Shown here one piece after another: positions 10,847-18,756 of a DNA stretch of 64,000 bases. A program made the translations under genes and the position numbers. Source of the DNA: Rhodococcus phenolicus (GTDB lineage Bacteria; Actinomycetota; Actinomycetes; Mycobacteriales; Mycobacteriaceae); assembly GCF_001646785.1 (NCBI RefSeq), contig NZ_LRRH01000085.1:1-64000 (forward strand), in the 5' to 3' direction. How positions within the stretch are numbered: position 1 is the first letter of the stretch; each line of letters starts with the position of its first letter. The notes beneath the pieces are model-generated. The model saw nothing but the letters and a program-made list of their open reading frames with translations. It searched no databases and was not told the DNA's origin.

Positions 10847-11873
10847 CGTCACCGATCGATCGCCGGTCGACGCGACCGCCCGCGCCGCGCTGTTCTCCGC
10901 CATATCGCAGGAACCCGGTGTGGCCAAACCCGACCCGGTGCTGGTCGTGGATGGTGTCTCCCGTGCGTTCGGCGGCCTCAAGGCCGTCGACGTCGCACAC
11001 CTCGAGATTCAGCGCGGGTGTATCACCGGGCTGATCGGACCCAACGGCGCCGGCAAGACCACCCTGTTCAACCTGCTCACCGGCTTCGACCGCCCGGACA
11101 GCGGCAGCTGGAGCATGAACGGTGTCCGCCTCGGCCGGATGCATCCGCATCGCGTCGCCCGGCACGGCATGGTTCGCACCTTCCAGCTCACCAAGGCGTT
11201 GTCGAAGATGACCGTCCTCGACAACGTGCGGCTCGGTGCCACCGGGCAACGCGGCGAACGGATCACCGGTGCGCTGCTGCCGTGGACGTGGAAGTCGCAG
11301 GAACGCGAGATCACCGAACGCGCGCGCGAGCTGCTGGCGCGTTTCGCCCTCGACGCCAAAGCCGAAGACCTGGCCGGCTCGCTGTCCGGCGGTCAGCGCA
11401 AATTGCTCGAGATGGCCCGGGCCTTGATGACCGACCCCGAGGTGGTCATGCTCGACGAACCGATGGCCGGAGTGAATCCGGCGCTCACCCAGAGTCTGCT
11501 CGGCCACATCAAATCGCTGCGCGACGACGGCATGACGGTCGTGTTCGTCGAACACGACATGGACGTCATCCGCGAGGTTTCCGACTGGGTGGTGGTCATG
11601 GCACAGGGCTCGGTGATCGCCGAGGCACCCCCCGAGGCATTGTCCGGCAACAGCACCGTCGTCGACGCCTACCTCGGCAGCCATCACGACCAGGCACTCG
11701 AGTTCGACGACGAGGGCAATCCCGTCGGTGCGACCGCAACGCTAGCCGAGGCGCTCGAGGAGGCCGTCGTCGCGACTCTCGAGACGGGTGGTGACCTGTC
11801 CGAACCGGACGCGGCGGTTCTCGCCGACCTGCCCGACGCCCCCGATGCAGACACCGAGGAGAAGCGGCCGTGA
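10839..11873 (+). CDS. livG: branched-chain amino acid ABC ATPase LivG
   Basis: A 344-aa ATPase: Walker A GPNGAGKTT, signature LSGGQRKLLEMARALM, Walker B VVMLDEPMAGVNP and switch histidine in FVEHDMDVI. It has a 30-residue N-terminal lead before the ABC domain and an unusual acidic C-terminal tail of about 80 residues (from SHHDQALEFDDEGNPVGATA onward) that ordinary 250-260-aa LivG proteins lack. The tail may contact other subunits or be dispensable. The gene overlaps livM upstream and livF downstream (4-base overlap), so the four genes are one transcription unit. Confidence 0.93.
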   Translation: MRDVTDRSPVDATARAALFSAISQEPGVAKPDPVLVVDGVSRAFGGLKAVDVAHLEIQRGCITGLIGPNGAGKTTLFNLLTGFDRPDSGSWSMNGVRLGRMHPHRVARHGMVRTFQLTKALSKMTVLDNVRLGATGQRGERITGALLPWTWKSQEREITERARELLARFALDAKAEDLAGSLSGGQRKLLEMARALMTDPEVVMLDEPMAGVNPALTQSLLGHIKSLRDDGMTVVFVEHDMDVIREVSDWVVVMAQGSVIAEAPPEALSGNSTVVDAYLGSHHDQALEFDDEGNPVGATATLAEALEEAVVATLETGGDLSEPDAAVLADLPDAPDADTEEKRP

Positions 11874-12700
11874 CCGAGAAGCCCTCCCCCGCAACACCCG
11901 GCGCCGGGATGACCGCCGCCGAACTGGCCGCGACCCCGCAGGAACACAGCCGGCTCGCCCGGGGAGCCCTTCTGCGAGCCGACGACCTGGTCGCCGGGTA
12001 CTTCCCGGGCGTGGACATCCTGCGCGGCTGCAACTTCTTCCTGAGGGAAGGGGAGATCGTCGGCATCATCGGGCCGAACGGTGCCGGGAAGTCGACACTG
12101 CTCAAGGCGCTGTTCGGACTGATCCCGATCCGACAGGGCGAGGTCGCGCTGCGGGGCGAGCCGGTCGCGGCCGCGCCCGCGCACGTGCTGGTGCGCAAGG
12201 GACTCGGCTATGTGCCGCAGACCCGCAACGTCTTCCCGTCGCTGACGATCGAGGAGAACCTCGAGATGGGAATCTACTTGCGTCCCAAGCAGTTCACGGA
12301 ACGATTCGCGGTCGTGTCGGAGTTGTTCCCGTTGCTCGCCGAGCGCCGGAAAGTCAAGGCCGGTGCGTTGTCCGGCGGTGAACGGCAGATGGTCGCGATG
12401 GGTCGCGCGCTGATGATGGATCCGTCGGTGCTGCTGCTCGACGAGCCGTCGGCAGGACTGTCCCCGATGTTCCAGGACGAGGTCTTCATCCGCTGTAAGA
12501 AGATCAACGCCACCGGGGTCTCGATCATCATGGTCGAGCAGAATGCCCGTCGCTGCCTGCAGATCTGCGACCGCGGCTACGTCCTCGACCAGGGTCGCAA
12601 CGCCTACACCGACACCGGAACGAACCTCATGCACGATCCGAAGGTCATCGAACTCTATCTGGGCACGCTCGCGGGCAGCCAGGAGAGAAAGCGGTCCTGA
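11870..12700 (+). CDS. livF: branched-chain amino acid ABC ATPase LivF
   Basis: A 276-aa ATPase with Walker A GPNGAGKSTLLKALFG, signature LSGGERQMVAMGRALM and Walker B VLLLDEPSAGLSP. The LivF-type loop YVPQTRNVFPSLTIEENLEM is present. About 35 extra residues precede the ABC domain. The GTG start overlaps the livG stop (GTGA). It is the last gene of livHMGF and is followed by a strong hairpin shared with the convergent binding-protein gene. Confidence 0.95.
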   Translation: MTEKPSPATPGAGMTAAELAATPQEHSRLARGALLRADDLVAGYFPGVDILRGCNFFLREGEIVGIIGPNGAGKSTLLKALFGLIPIRQGEVALRGEPVAAAPAHVLVRKGLGYVPQTRNVFPSLTIEENLEMGIYLRPKQFTERFAVVSELFPLLAERRKVKAGALSGGERQMVAMGRALMMDPSVLLLDEPSAGLSPMFQDEVFIRCKKINATGVSIIMVEQNARRCLQICDRGYVLDQGRNAYTDTGTNLMHDPKVIELYLGTLAGSQERKRS

Positions 12701-12720
12701 ATCACCCCCGACGACGAGTG

Positions 12721-12748
12721 GGGCCGGGAATCGCGCGATTCCCGGCCC
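12721..12748. terminator. perfect 28-bp palindrome, bidirectional terminator
   Basis: GGGCCGGGAATCGC (12721-12734) is followed directly by its exact reverse complement (12735-12748). It lies 20 bases after livF and 17 bases after the convergent livK stop, so it can end transcription from both sides. Confidence 0.75.
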
Positions 12749-12765
12749 ACTCTGCGGCCGCTCGA

Positions 12766-14088
12766 TCATCCTCCGACGACGATGAACCCTTCGGTGGTGA
12801 GCTTGTTGTCCGGACCGAACAGCAGATTGCCGTAGGACCCGATGCTGGGCTCACCCGCCGCGGCGAAGCTCAGTTCACCGGTGATGCCGTCGTAGTCGAT
12901 GTTCTCCCCGGCACGCAGCAGATCCAGGCATTGCTGGTAGCTGGTGCACTTCGTGCCGTCCTCGGTGACGTCGTTGATGTTCGCGGCGATGTCGATTCCG
13001 GCGGTCGATCCCGCCTGCTCGGCGGCGAGCGCGGAGATCACCACGGCGTCATAGGATTCACCGGCATAGTTGAAATCGATCAGGCCCGGATCGAGGGCCG
13101 TCAACCTGCTCTGGAATTCGGGACCGACATCGGTGAGCGGCGTGGTTCCGCGCATCCCGGCCACCAGCCCGGGCGCGACGTTCGTACCCAGTTCGTTGCC
13201 CATGTTGCCGTCCACGCCGTACACGTGCATGCCGTCGGACGGGCCGATGCCGACCTCGTGCATGCGGGTGATGATCTTCGCGGATTCCTCGAAACCGATG
13301 AGCGCCACCGCATCCGGTGCGAAGTCCTTGATCTGGTCGACCTCGGCGTTGAACGACTGCGCGTTCGGATCGTAGATGATCTTCTGGATCTGGTCCTCGG
13401 GGATGCCCGCCTCGACGAGATTGTCGACCGTGTTCGCGGCCAGTCCCGTGCCGTACGGATCGTTGAGGGCGATCACCGACACCCGCTGGGCGCCGTCGTC
13501 GGCGATGAGCTGCGAAAGCGCCTGTGCCTGCAGGACATCGGTGGGCGCGGTCCGGAAGTACATGCCCTTGTCCGCGTAGCAGACGAACTGGTCGGAGGTG
13601 TTCGCCGGCGAGAACATCACCACGCCGGCGCTGGCGATCTTGTCCAGCACCTTCAGCGACACCGAGGACGACGCAGCACCCACGATCACCTGGGTTCCGG
13701 CAGCGAGTTCACGGTCGACGGTGGCGTTCGCGGTGTCCGTGGTGGTGTCGCCGGAGTCGCCGGTGACCAGTTCGACCGGCTGACCGAGCACACCTCCGGC
13801 CGCGTTGACGTCGTTGACGCCGAGGCGGGTGCCTGCGGCGGTCGGCGGTCCCATGAACGACAGGCTGCCCGTTTCCGGCAGCAACGTGCCGATCCGCAGG
13901 GGCGTGGTGACCGGGGTTGCCCCGGCCGTCGCCTGGTCGGGTTCGCAGTCGGTGGTGACCGTGGTCGTGTCGCCGGACGCGTCCGCGGCGGTGTCCGAGG
14001 AGGAATCGCTGTCCGAACTGCAGCCGGCGAGTGCGAGAGACGCTGCTCCCAAGAGCGCAGCGGCACGGACGAGTGCCCGTCTTGCCAT
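12766..14088 (-). CDS. livK: branched-chain amino acid ABC substrate-binding lipoprotein LivK
   Basis: A 440-aa periplasmic-binding-protein-like lipoprotein (Peripla_BP_6/LivJK type). The signal peptide ends in LALAGC with C23 as the lipid-bearing residue, then a Ser/Asp-rich linker. The core has family features such as LRIGTLLPETGSLSFMGPP, GAASSSVSLKVLDKI and GDDGAQRVSVIALNDPYG-like strands. It should deliver substrate to LivHMGF. It is on the opposite strand and convergent with that operon, so it has its own promoter and a strong ribosome binding site (AAGGAGAG). A long imperfect inverted repeat at 14149-14209 sits in its upstream region. Confidence 0.93.
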   Translation of the reverse strand: MARRALVRAAALLGAASLALAGCSSDSDSSSDTAADASGDTTTVTTDCEPDQATAGATPVTTPLRIGTLLPETGSLSFMGPPTAAGTRLGVNDVNAAGGVLGQPVELVTGDSGDTTTDTANATVDRELAAGTQVIVGAASSSVSLKVLDKIASAGVVMFSPANTSDQFVCYADKGMYFRTAPTDVLQAQALSQLIADDGAQRVSVIALNDPYGTGLAANTVDNLVEAGIPEDQIQKIIYDPNAQSFNAEVDQIKDFAPDAVALIGFEESAKIITRMHEVGIGPSDGMHVYGVDGNMGNELGTNVAPGLVAGMRGTTPLTDVGPEFQSRLTALDPGLIDFNYAGESYDAVVISALAAEQAGSTAGIDIAANINDVTEDGTKCTSYQQCLDLLRAGENIDYDGITGELSFAAAGEPSIGSYGNLLFGPDNKLTTEGFIVVGG

Positions 14089-14148
14089 CCAACTCTCCTT
14101 CTGTCGACCTCAACGCATTCCGGTGGATTCACCGGGTCGTGGCTCGAA

Positions 14149-14209
14149 ACATAACCGTCGGAGAGACGCTGCGAACCGCGCCGAAATCGTTGTGATCCGA
14201 CCGTTATGT
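14149..14209. promoter_or_regulatory. imperfect inverted repeat upstream of livK
   Basis: ACATAACCGTCGGA (14149-14162) and TCCGACCGTTATGT (14196-14209) match at 12 of 14 positions across a 33-bp spacer. It lies between livK and the 3' end of pdtaR, in the livK promoter region, and could be a regulator site or an mRNA leader structure. Confidence 0.4.
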
Positions 14210-14252
14210 AGCGGGAAGAAGAATTGATGTGGCCGTAACGACCGGGCGGGGC

Positions 14253-14867
14253 TCAGCCCGCGGACTCCGAGCCGAGTGTGTCGATGACGACCTCCGCGAC
14301 CTGCTTCATCGTGGTCCGCCGATCCATCGCCGCACGCTGGATCCAGCGGAACGCCTCGGGCTCGGTCATCGCGTGCGCCTCCATCAGCATGCCCTTGGCG
14401 CGGTCGACGAGCTTGCGGACCTCGAACCGCTCGCTGAGCCCTGCGATCTCCTTCTCGAGCTCGCGGATCTCGGCGAAACGGCTGGCGGCCACCTCGATCG
14501 CGGGAACCAGGTCCGACTTCGAGAACGGCTTGACCAGATATGCCATCGCACCGGCGTCACGGGCACGCTCGACGAGGTCGCGCTGACTGAACGCTGTGAG
14601 AATCACCACGGGCGCGATCCGGCGCTCGGCGATCTCGGACGCGGCGTCGATTCCGTCGCGGCGGGGCATCTTCACGTCCATGATCACGAGGTCCGGTTTC
14701 AGCTCGGCCGCGAGCTCGACGGCACGCTGCCCGTCGCCGGCCTCCCCGACGACGTCGTATCCCTCTTCGCGGAGCATCTCGACAAGATCGAGCCTGATCA
14801 GCGCCTCGTCCTCGGCGACCACGACCCGGCGGGGCGCGGTGGAGTTCTCGTGCGGGGCGGCTGTCAT
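14253..14867 (-). CDS. pdtaR: PdtaR-type response regulator with ANTAR RNA-binding domain
   Basis: A 204-aa two-domain protein. The receiver domain (about 13-125) has the acidic pocket AEDEAL (D20, E21), the phosphoacceptor D64 in LVIMDVKMP, T91 and K113 in YLVKPFS. After a coiled segment (131-150) comes an ANTAR domain (about 140-196) with VDRAKGMLMEAHAMTEPEAF. ANTAR regulators bind paired hairpins in RNA and prevent termination; the M. tuberculosis PdtaR works with the sensor PdtaS and affects metal and lipid metabolism. The sensor gene is not nearby here. The position between polA and pyk matches the recalled mycobacterial order. Confidence 0.95.
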   Translation of the reverse strand: MTAAPHENSTAPRRVVVAEDEALIRLDLVEMLREEGYDVVGEAGDGQRAVELAAELKPDLVIMDVKMPRRDGIDAASEIAERRIAPVVILTAFSQRDLVERARDAGAMAYLVKPFSKSDLVPAIEVAASRFAEIRELEKEIAGLSERFEVRKLVDRAKGMLMEAHAMTEPEAFRWIQRAAMDRRTTMKQVAEVVIDTLGSESAG

Positions 14868-14945
14868 CGTCGGCCTTCTCCTTTGTCACTCGCGTCTCTC
14901 GCGTCGCCCCGGGGTCGAAGGCGATCGATAGAAGGGTACCGGTGT

Positions 14946-14973
14946 TTGACCGTTCCGCCCGATCCCTTACAGT
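14946..14973 (+). promoter_or_regulatory. sigma-70-type promoter of the tRNA gene
   Basis: TTGACC (14946-14951) and TACAGT (14968-14973) are separated by 16 bases. The tRNA starts 15 bases after the -10. Confidence 0.6.
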
Positions 14974-14987
14974 GGTCTCCGCACGAC

Positions 14988-15061
14988 GCCCCCGTATCCC
15001 AATTGGCAGAGGAAACGGATTCAAAACCCGTCCAGTGTGAGTTCGAGTCTCACCGGGGGCA
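14988..15061 (+). tRNA. tRNA with anticodon CAA (leucine codon UUG), short variable arm
   Basis: A full cloverleaf can be drawn: acceptor GCCCCCG/CGGGGGC, D arm TCC/GGA with an 11-base loop containing GG, anticodon stem ACGGA/CCCGT (one A-C mismatch next to the loop), loop TTCAAAA with anticodon CAA at 15022-15024, a 5-base variable region CCAGT, and T arm GTGAG-TTCGAGT-CTCAC. The discriminator is A and CCA is not encoded. CAA reads the leucine codon UUG, but leucine tRNAs normally have a long variable arm, so the identity is given from the anticodon only. Confidence 0.85.
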
Positions 15062-15580
15062 CCGCCACTGACCTGCGAGGGGTTCACTCTCCCAACCCGT
15101 TCCGGACCGGCTGAGCGTCGAGCATGCAGCAAACGGCCGATGGACGCGATCAGATCTCCTCCTGCAACTCCGCCGGGATCTGCGCGGGCGGGCAGGTCCT
15201 GCAGCACCTGCACGTCGAAGTGGCCGACGTCGCTGCGCTTGTCGAGGATCGGTGATCGGGCCGATGTGGTCGGCGCCGCCGGCGTGCGCCCGATCTCGTG
15301 GGCGTGCAGTTGGGGACGCGGATCGCGAGGCTGCCGAGGACGAATTGTGTCGACGCCGGACCGCGCCGGTAGCCGGTCTCCTGCCGCACTATCGTGCGGT
15401 CGCACAGCAGCACTTTCTCGGTCACGATCGGGCGCCCACCCGGCATGCCGTGGCGATGCGTGCAGGCGACGAACTGTGGGTGCCGCCGAAGGGTTGCGCG
15501 TGACGGGGAGGTCACGCTGTAACGAGTCGTGTGACATGGCCGACCTTCGTGTGACCGCACATAAAGAACGGACCGTGTTC
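15062..15580. other. region without an intact gene; possible minus-strand remnant
   Basis: About 520 bases lie between the tRNA and the next gene. No intact coding frame with a start signal is convincing. On the minus strand, coherent-looking pieces fall in three frames: TEKVLLCDRTIVRQETGYRR with GPASTQFVLGSLAIRVPNC, then ILDKRSDVGHFDVQVLQDLP, then AQIPAELQEEI ending at a stop at 15150. They could be one frameshifted gene of unknown family. I do not recognise the protein. Confidence 0.35.
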
Positions 15581-16249
15581 ATGAATCCACCCCCCGGATG
15601 GCATCCCGACCCCTACGACCCCACCCTTCAGCGGTGGTGGGACGGGCAGCAGTGGACCGCGCAGACCCAACCTGCCGGCGCCGCCGATCCCACCCTCGCG
15701 TTCGCGCCGATCGGAGGTCCGACCGATCCCGGAACCCCGGCAGACGGCGAATCCCCTCGGAAGAGGAAGAAGTGGCCGTGGATCGCCGGTGCCGCTGTCG
15801 TCGGGGTGGTGGGGATCAGCGTGCTCAATCAGGATCCTTCGAAGCCGGAGGCGGAGTCGACCGTCGTCTCCTCGACGACCGTCGCTGCGACGACCACGAC
15901 AGCGACGCGGACCACGACGCAGGTTCCCCGCACCACCACCACAACCGCTCCGGCAGTGGTTCCATTGGTGCCGCAGTACGAGGACACGACCACAGCCTCC
16001 GAAACGGTTCAGGTGCCGACGACGACGGCCGCCCGGATCCCGCTGACGACGGAGCCGGTGTACGTGCCGCCGACCACTACGAAGCCTGCGCCGGTCTACA
16101 CCCCGCCGCCTGATGTCGAGTCCCCGTCGGGTGTCACCTACAAGAACTGCGACGCAGTGCGTGCCGCCAACGCGGACCCGATTCGTGTGGGTGATCCCGG
16201 CTATGCCCGGCACCTCGACAAGGACGGCGACGGTGTGGGCTGCGAGTAG
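15581..16249 (+). CDS. DUF2510 membrane-anchored protein with excalibur domain
   Basis: A 222-aa protein with three parts. The N-terminus has the DUF2510 signature PPGWHPDPYDPTLQRWWDGQ with QWTAQT. A single membrane span follows (about residues 66-83, WPWIAGAAVVGVVGISVL), then a long Thr-rich outer linker of about 90 residues. The C-terminus is an excalibur calcium-binding domain with YKNCDAVRAANADPI and a DKDGDGVGCE ending. The topology puts the calcium-binding domain outside the cell. A GTG two codons upstream is an alternative start. The excalibur domain often occurs with nuclease or envelope proteins; no partner is obvious here. Confidence 0.8.
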   Translation: MNPPPGWHPDPYDPTLQRWWDGQQWTAQTQPAGAADPTLAFAPIGGPTDPGTPADGESPRKRKKWPWIAGAAVVGVVGISVLNQDPSKPEAESTVVSSTTVAATTTTATRTTTQVPRTTTTTAPAVVPLVPQYEDTTTASETVQVPTTTAARIPLTTEPVYVPPTTTKPAPVYTPPPDVESPSGVTYKNCDAVRAANADPIRVGDPGYARHLDKDGDGVGCE

Positions 16250-16458
16250 CCGTATTCCTCCCCAGGGCGCCCGCCTACTCGGCGGGTGGGATCACGACGA
16301 CGCATCCCTCGAAACTGAGTTCGAGCCGGCTCCCATGATCCCGTTGCCGTCGAACGACTTCCGCGACACGTCCACACGAAACCGGGACGAATCGGCACAA
16401 ACCCGATAGGAAGGGACGGTTGGGGATCACATTTCGACGACGCGGAAGGAAAAGATTC

Positions 16459-16989
16459 ATGGGTAGACGAACGATCCGACGCACGGGTGCGTCGATCCTG
16501 GCCGCCGCCGGCGTTGCCACTGCACTGGTCGTCGGGGGCGGGGGCGTCGCCAACGCGGCGACATCGACGACGATGACCTGCGGAAGCGCGAACCCGCTGC
16601 CGTGGGCGCCTGCATTCACCTGGACGATCAGGGCGGGTTCCGGTGAATCGCTGCCGCCGAACGGGGATGCGCTCGTGCCGTCACTACTGCTCAGCGGTGG
16701 TAACGAACTGCCTGCACCGCCTCCGGGACTCTTCCCGAGCATCGGCCCCAACTGGTACGGCACGCAGGTTCTCGTCGACTGGCACAACAACACCACCGGA
16801 GAATCCGGGCGTTCGGTGAGCGATCAGGCCGCCTGGCAGCAGAAGCCCGGCATCCCGATCAACCGGACGTTCACGGGAGTCGGGAACGTGGACTTCACGG
16901 TGACCACCCAGACCGGCGGCGGTTGGTGGTTCGTCAACACACAGAATGCAGTGTGCAAGGGCAACATCGATATCGTGCCCGGTCGCTGA
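16459..16989 (+). CDS. secreted protein of unknown function
   Basis: A 176-aa exported protein. A Sec-type signal peptide (RRTIRRTGASILAAAGVATA, then a hydrophobic stretch and VANA|A) precedes a mature part of about 140 residues with two cysteines, one near its start (TMTCGSANP) and one near its end (NAVCKGNIDI), which could form a disulfide. The mature part is rich in Gly, Pro, Trp and Asn and looks like a small beta-protein. The ATG at 16459 is preceded by GGAAGGAAAAG. I do not recognise the family. Confidence 0.7.
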   Translation: MGRRTIRRTGASILAAAGVATALVVGGGGVANAATSTTMTCGSANPLPWAPAFTWTIRAGSGESLPPNGDALVPSLLLSGGNELPAPPPGLFPSIGPNWYGTQVLVDWHNNTTGESGRSVSDQAAWQQKPGIPINRTFTGVGNVDFTVTTQTGGGWWFVNTQNAVCKGNIDIVPGR

Positions 16990-17072
16990 TTCGACGACCG
17001 TTCGCGGGCGGGGGCACCCGGCGTGACCTCGCCCGCGACCCGCTTCGCACATACCAGGGCGAGTCGGGAACG

Positions 17073-18104
17073 GTGACCGAGCGGACGGAAGGAGAACCGA
17101 GGATCGTGGACCTGGTGATCGCCCGCAACCCGGATCAGGGTTCGAGCCTGCCGTTCCTGTTACGACTACCGATCGAGGGCGGACTCGTATTTCGTACCTC
17201 CGGCACCTGGCCGCGCACCAAAGCGCTGTTCTGCTATCCGGTTCCGGCCGACGAGTGGCCCACCGACCCTGATGTCGTCGAGCGCGTCGCCCTGCGCTCG
17301 TGTGTACGACGGGGCGCCGCAATCGATCTCGTCCTTGACCGGAGCCGCGAGAGCCGCTCCCAGATCGTGTTCACCAAAGCGCGTGGTCGCGACATAGTGT
17401 TCTGGCAGTCGCCGCGCACCCGAAAGCAGGCACGTCCCCAGGTGCGCACCCCCACGGCCCGCGCCGCAGGGCTCGCCGAACTGACCATCATCGTCGATTC
17501 CCACGAGCGCTACGCCTACAAGTTTCCCGGCCGGCAGATCACCACCGTCACCCGGCCGTTGACGTGCGGCGATTACGGCCTCGTTGACGAGGATCGCCTG
17601 GTCGCCTCAGTGGAGCGCAAGTCGCTGTCCGATCTGGTCTCGAGTCTCACCAACGGCACACTGCGGTTCGCGATGGCGGAGCTGGCTGCCATTCCCCGCG
17701 CCGCGGTGGTCGTCGAGGACCGCTACTCATCCGTGTTCAAGGGCGGGTGGGTTCGTCCCGCAGTCGTTGCCGACGGGCTCGCCGAACTACAGGTCCGCTA
17801 TCCGAATGTGCCGATCGTGTTCTGTGAGACCCGCGCGCTCGCCGAGGAGTGGACGTATCGCTTTCTCGCGGCCTCGCACCAGTGGGTCGAGGACGACGCC
17901 GCCGCGCGCGAACGCATGATTCCGAATCCGTCCGCGGGGGCAACGAACCTCGTCGAGACAGGCCCGGGGCCGACGGAACCCACGACCGCCCAGGTCCGGG
18001 CATGGGCGCGCGCCACGGGGGTTGCAGTACCCGACCGAGGCAAGTTGCGCCCGGAAGTCTGGGCCGCGTGGCGCGAAGCGCACCCCGGCTCGGGCGACGT
18101 CTGA
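17073..18104 (+). CDS. XPF-type ERCC4 nuclease fused to an Lsr2-like DNA-binding domain
   Basis: A 343-aa protein with three regions. Residues 1-135 are an unrecognised domain. Residues about 136-275 are an ERCC4/XPF nuclease: VDSHERYAY (D142, E145), GDY (D167), and VERKSLSDL (E181-R182-K183, D187), the full GDx(n)ERKx3D catalytic set. Residues about 304-337 resemble the Lsr2 C-terminal DNA-binding domain: TAQVRAWARATGVAVPDRGK with W330 following, where Lsr2 has an RGR minor-groove motif and this protein has RGK. Lsr2 binds AT-rich, often foreign, DNA. The fusion therefore suggests a structure-specific nuclease aimed at AT-rich DNA, a plausible repair or defence role. The GTG at 17073 is a likely start; a GTG at 17106 is possible. 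Confidence 0.8.
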   Translation: MTERTEGEPRIVDLVIARNPDQGSSLPFLLRLPIEGGLVFRTSGTWPRTKALFCYPVPADEWPTDPDVVERVALRSCVRRGAAIDLVLDRSRESRSQIVFTKARGRDIVFWQSPRTRKQARPQVRTPTARAAGLAELTIIVDSHERYAYKFPGRQITTVTRPLTCGDYGLVDEDRLVASVERKSLSDLVSSLTNGTLRFAMAELAAIPRAAVVVEDRYSSVFKGGWVRPAVVADGLAELQVRYPNVPIVFCETRALAEEWTYRFLAASHQWVEDDAAARERMIPNPSAGATNLVETGPGPTEPTTAQVRAWARATGVAVPDRGKLRPEVWAAWREAHPGSGDV

Positions 18105-18170
18105 CCGCCGCGACGGCGAACACACCGCGAACGGCTCCGGTGGACCCGGAGATCGTTCCGGGCCGACAGG

Positions 18171-18719
18171 TCAGCGGAGACTGTCACGCACGACGCGTTC
18201 GATCAATGCGCTGTCGTCCACGCCGGGCGCGGCCAGTTCGAGTGATCCGGTCGACGACAGCACGGCGATGCCGTGGAGCCCGGTCCACAGCGCGGCCGCA
18301 GACGCCTCCGGCTCGCGTCCGTCGCCCACGCGCGACACCAACTCGACGAGCCAGCCGAACAAAGGACGCGACACGGTGCGAAGTTCCGCTCCCGATCCGA
18401 CGAGCAGGTCGTGGCGGAAGATCAGCGCGAACATCGCGGGCCGGCGCCGAGCGAAGTCGACGTAGGCCACGGCTGCCGCGAGCACGTCGTTTCCGTCCCG
18501 TCCGGCGGCGGTGACGACGACCTCGGACAGGTCCTGCAAGCCCGCCTCGGCGATCGCGGCGAGCAGGCTGCGGTGGGTGGGGAACCAGCGGCGCGGTGCG
18601 CCGTGGGAGACGCCGGCCCGCCTCGCGATCTCCCGTAGCCCGATGTCGGGGTCGCCGGTTTCCTCGAGCAGGTCGATCCCCGCGTGCACCAATGCTGTTC
18701 TCGTGTCCCGCTCAGTCAC
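18171..18719 (-). CDS. TetR family transcriptional regulator
   Basis: A 182-aa repressor from the GTG at 18719 (an ATG at 18737 would add six residues). The helix-turn-helix is clear: IGLREIARRAGVSHGAPRRW. The C-terminal region resembles TetR_C ligand domains, with YVDFARRRPAMFALIFRHDL and WTGLHGIAVLSSTG. It is divergent from the PlsC-type acyltransferase, and two copies of a palindrome cover the start regions of both genes, so it likely represses both. The ligand is unknown; a fatty-acyl compound would fit the neighbour. Confidence 0.88.
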   Translation of the reverse strand: MTERDTRTALVHAGIDLLEETGDPDIGLREIARRAGVSHGAPRRWFPTHRSLLAAIAEAGLQDLSEVVVTAAGRDGNDVLAAAVAYVDFARRRPAMFALIFRHDLLVGSGAELRTVSRPLFGWLVELVSRVGDGREPEASAAALWTGLHGIAVLSSTGSLELAAPGVDDSALIERVVRDSLR

Positions 18720-18721
18720 GT

Positions 18722-18756
18722 AGACAGTGTCTCCCATCCTCGTGTAGACAGTGTCT
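18722..18756. promoter_or_regulatory. tandem palindromic operators between TetR and PlsC genes
   Basis: The 11-bp palindrome AGACAGTGTCT occurs twice, at 18722-18732 and 18746-18756, 24 bp apart centre to centre, each within a longer GTAGACAGTGTCT repeat. The copies touch the start codons of both divergent genes. Confidence 0.75.

Noticed and set aside
8336-10981. An 881-codon minus-strand open frame opposite livH and livM
   Set aside because: Antisense of well-supported permease genes with no domain of its own.
12718-14154. A 478-codon plus-strand open frame opposite livK
   Set aside because: Antisense artefact; the lipobox and binding-protein motifs are on the minus strand.
15860-16110. 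Repetitive ACG/ACC-rich stretch that might be a repeat array
   Set aside because: It encodes the Thr-rich linker of the DUF2510/excalibur protein; there is no repeat-spacer pattern.
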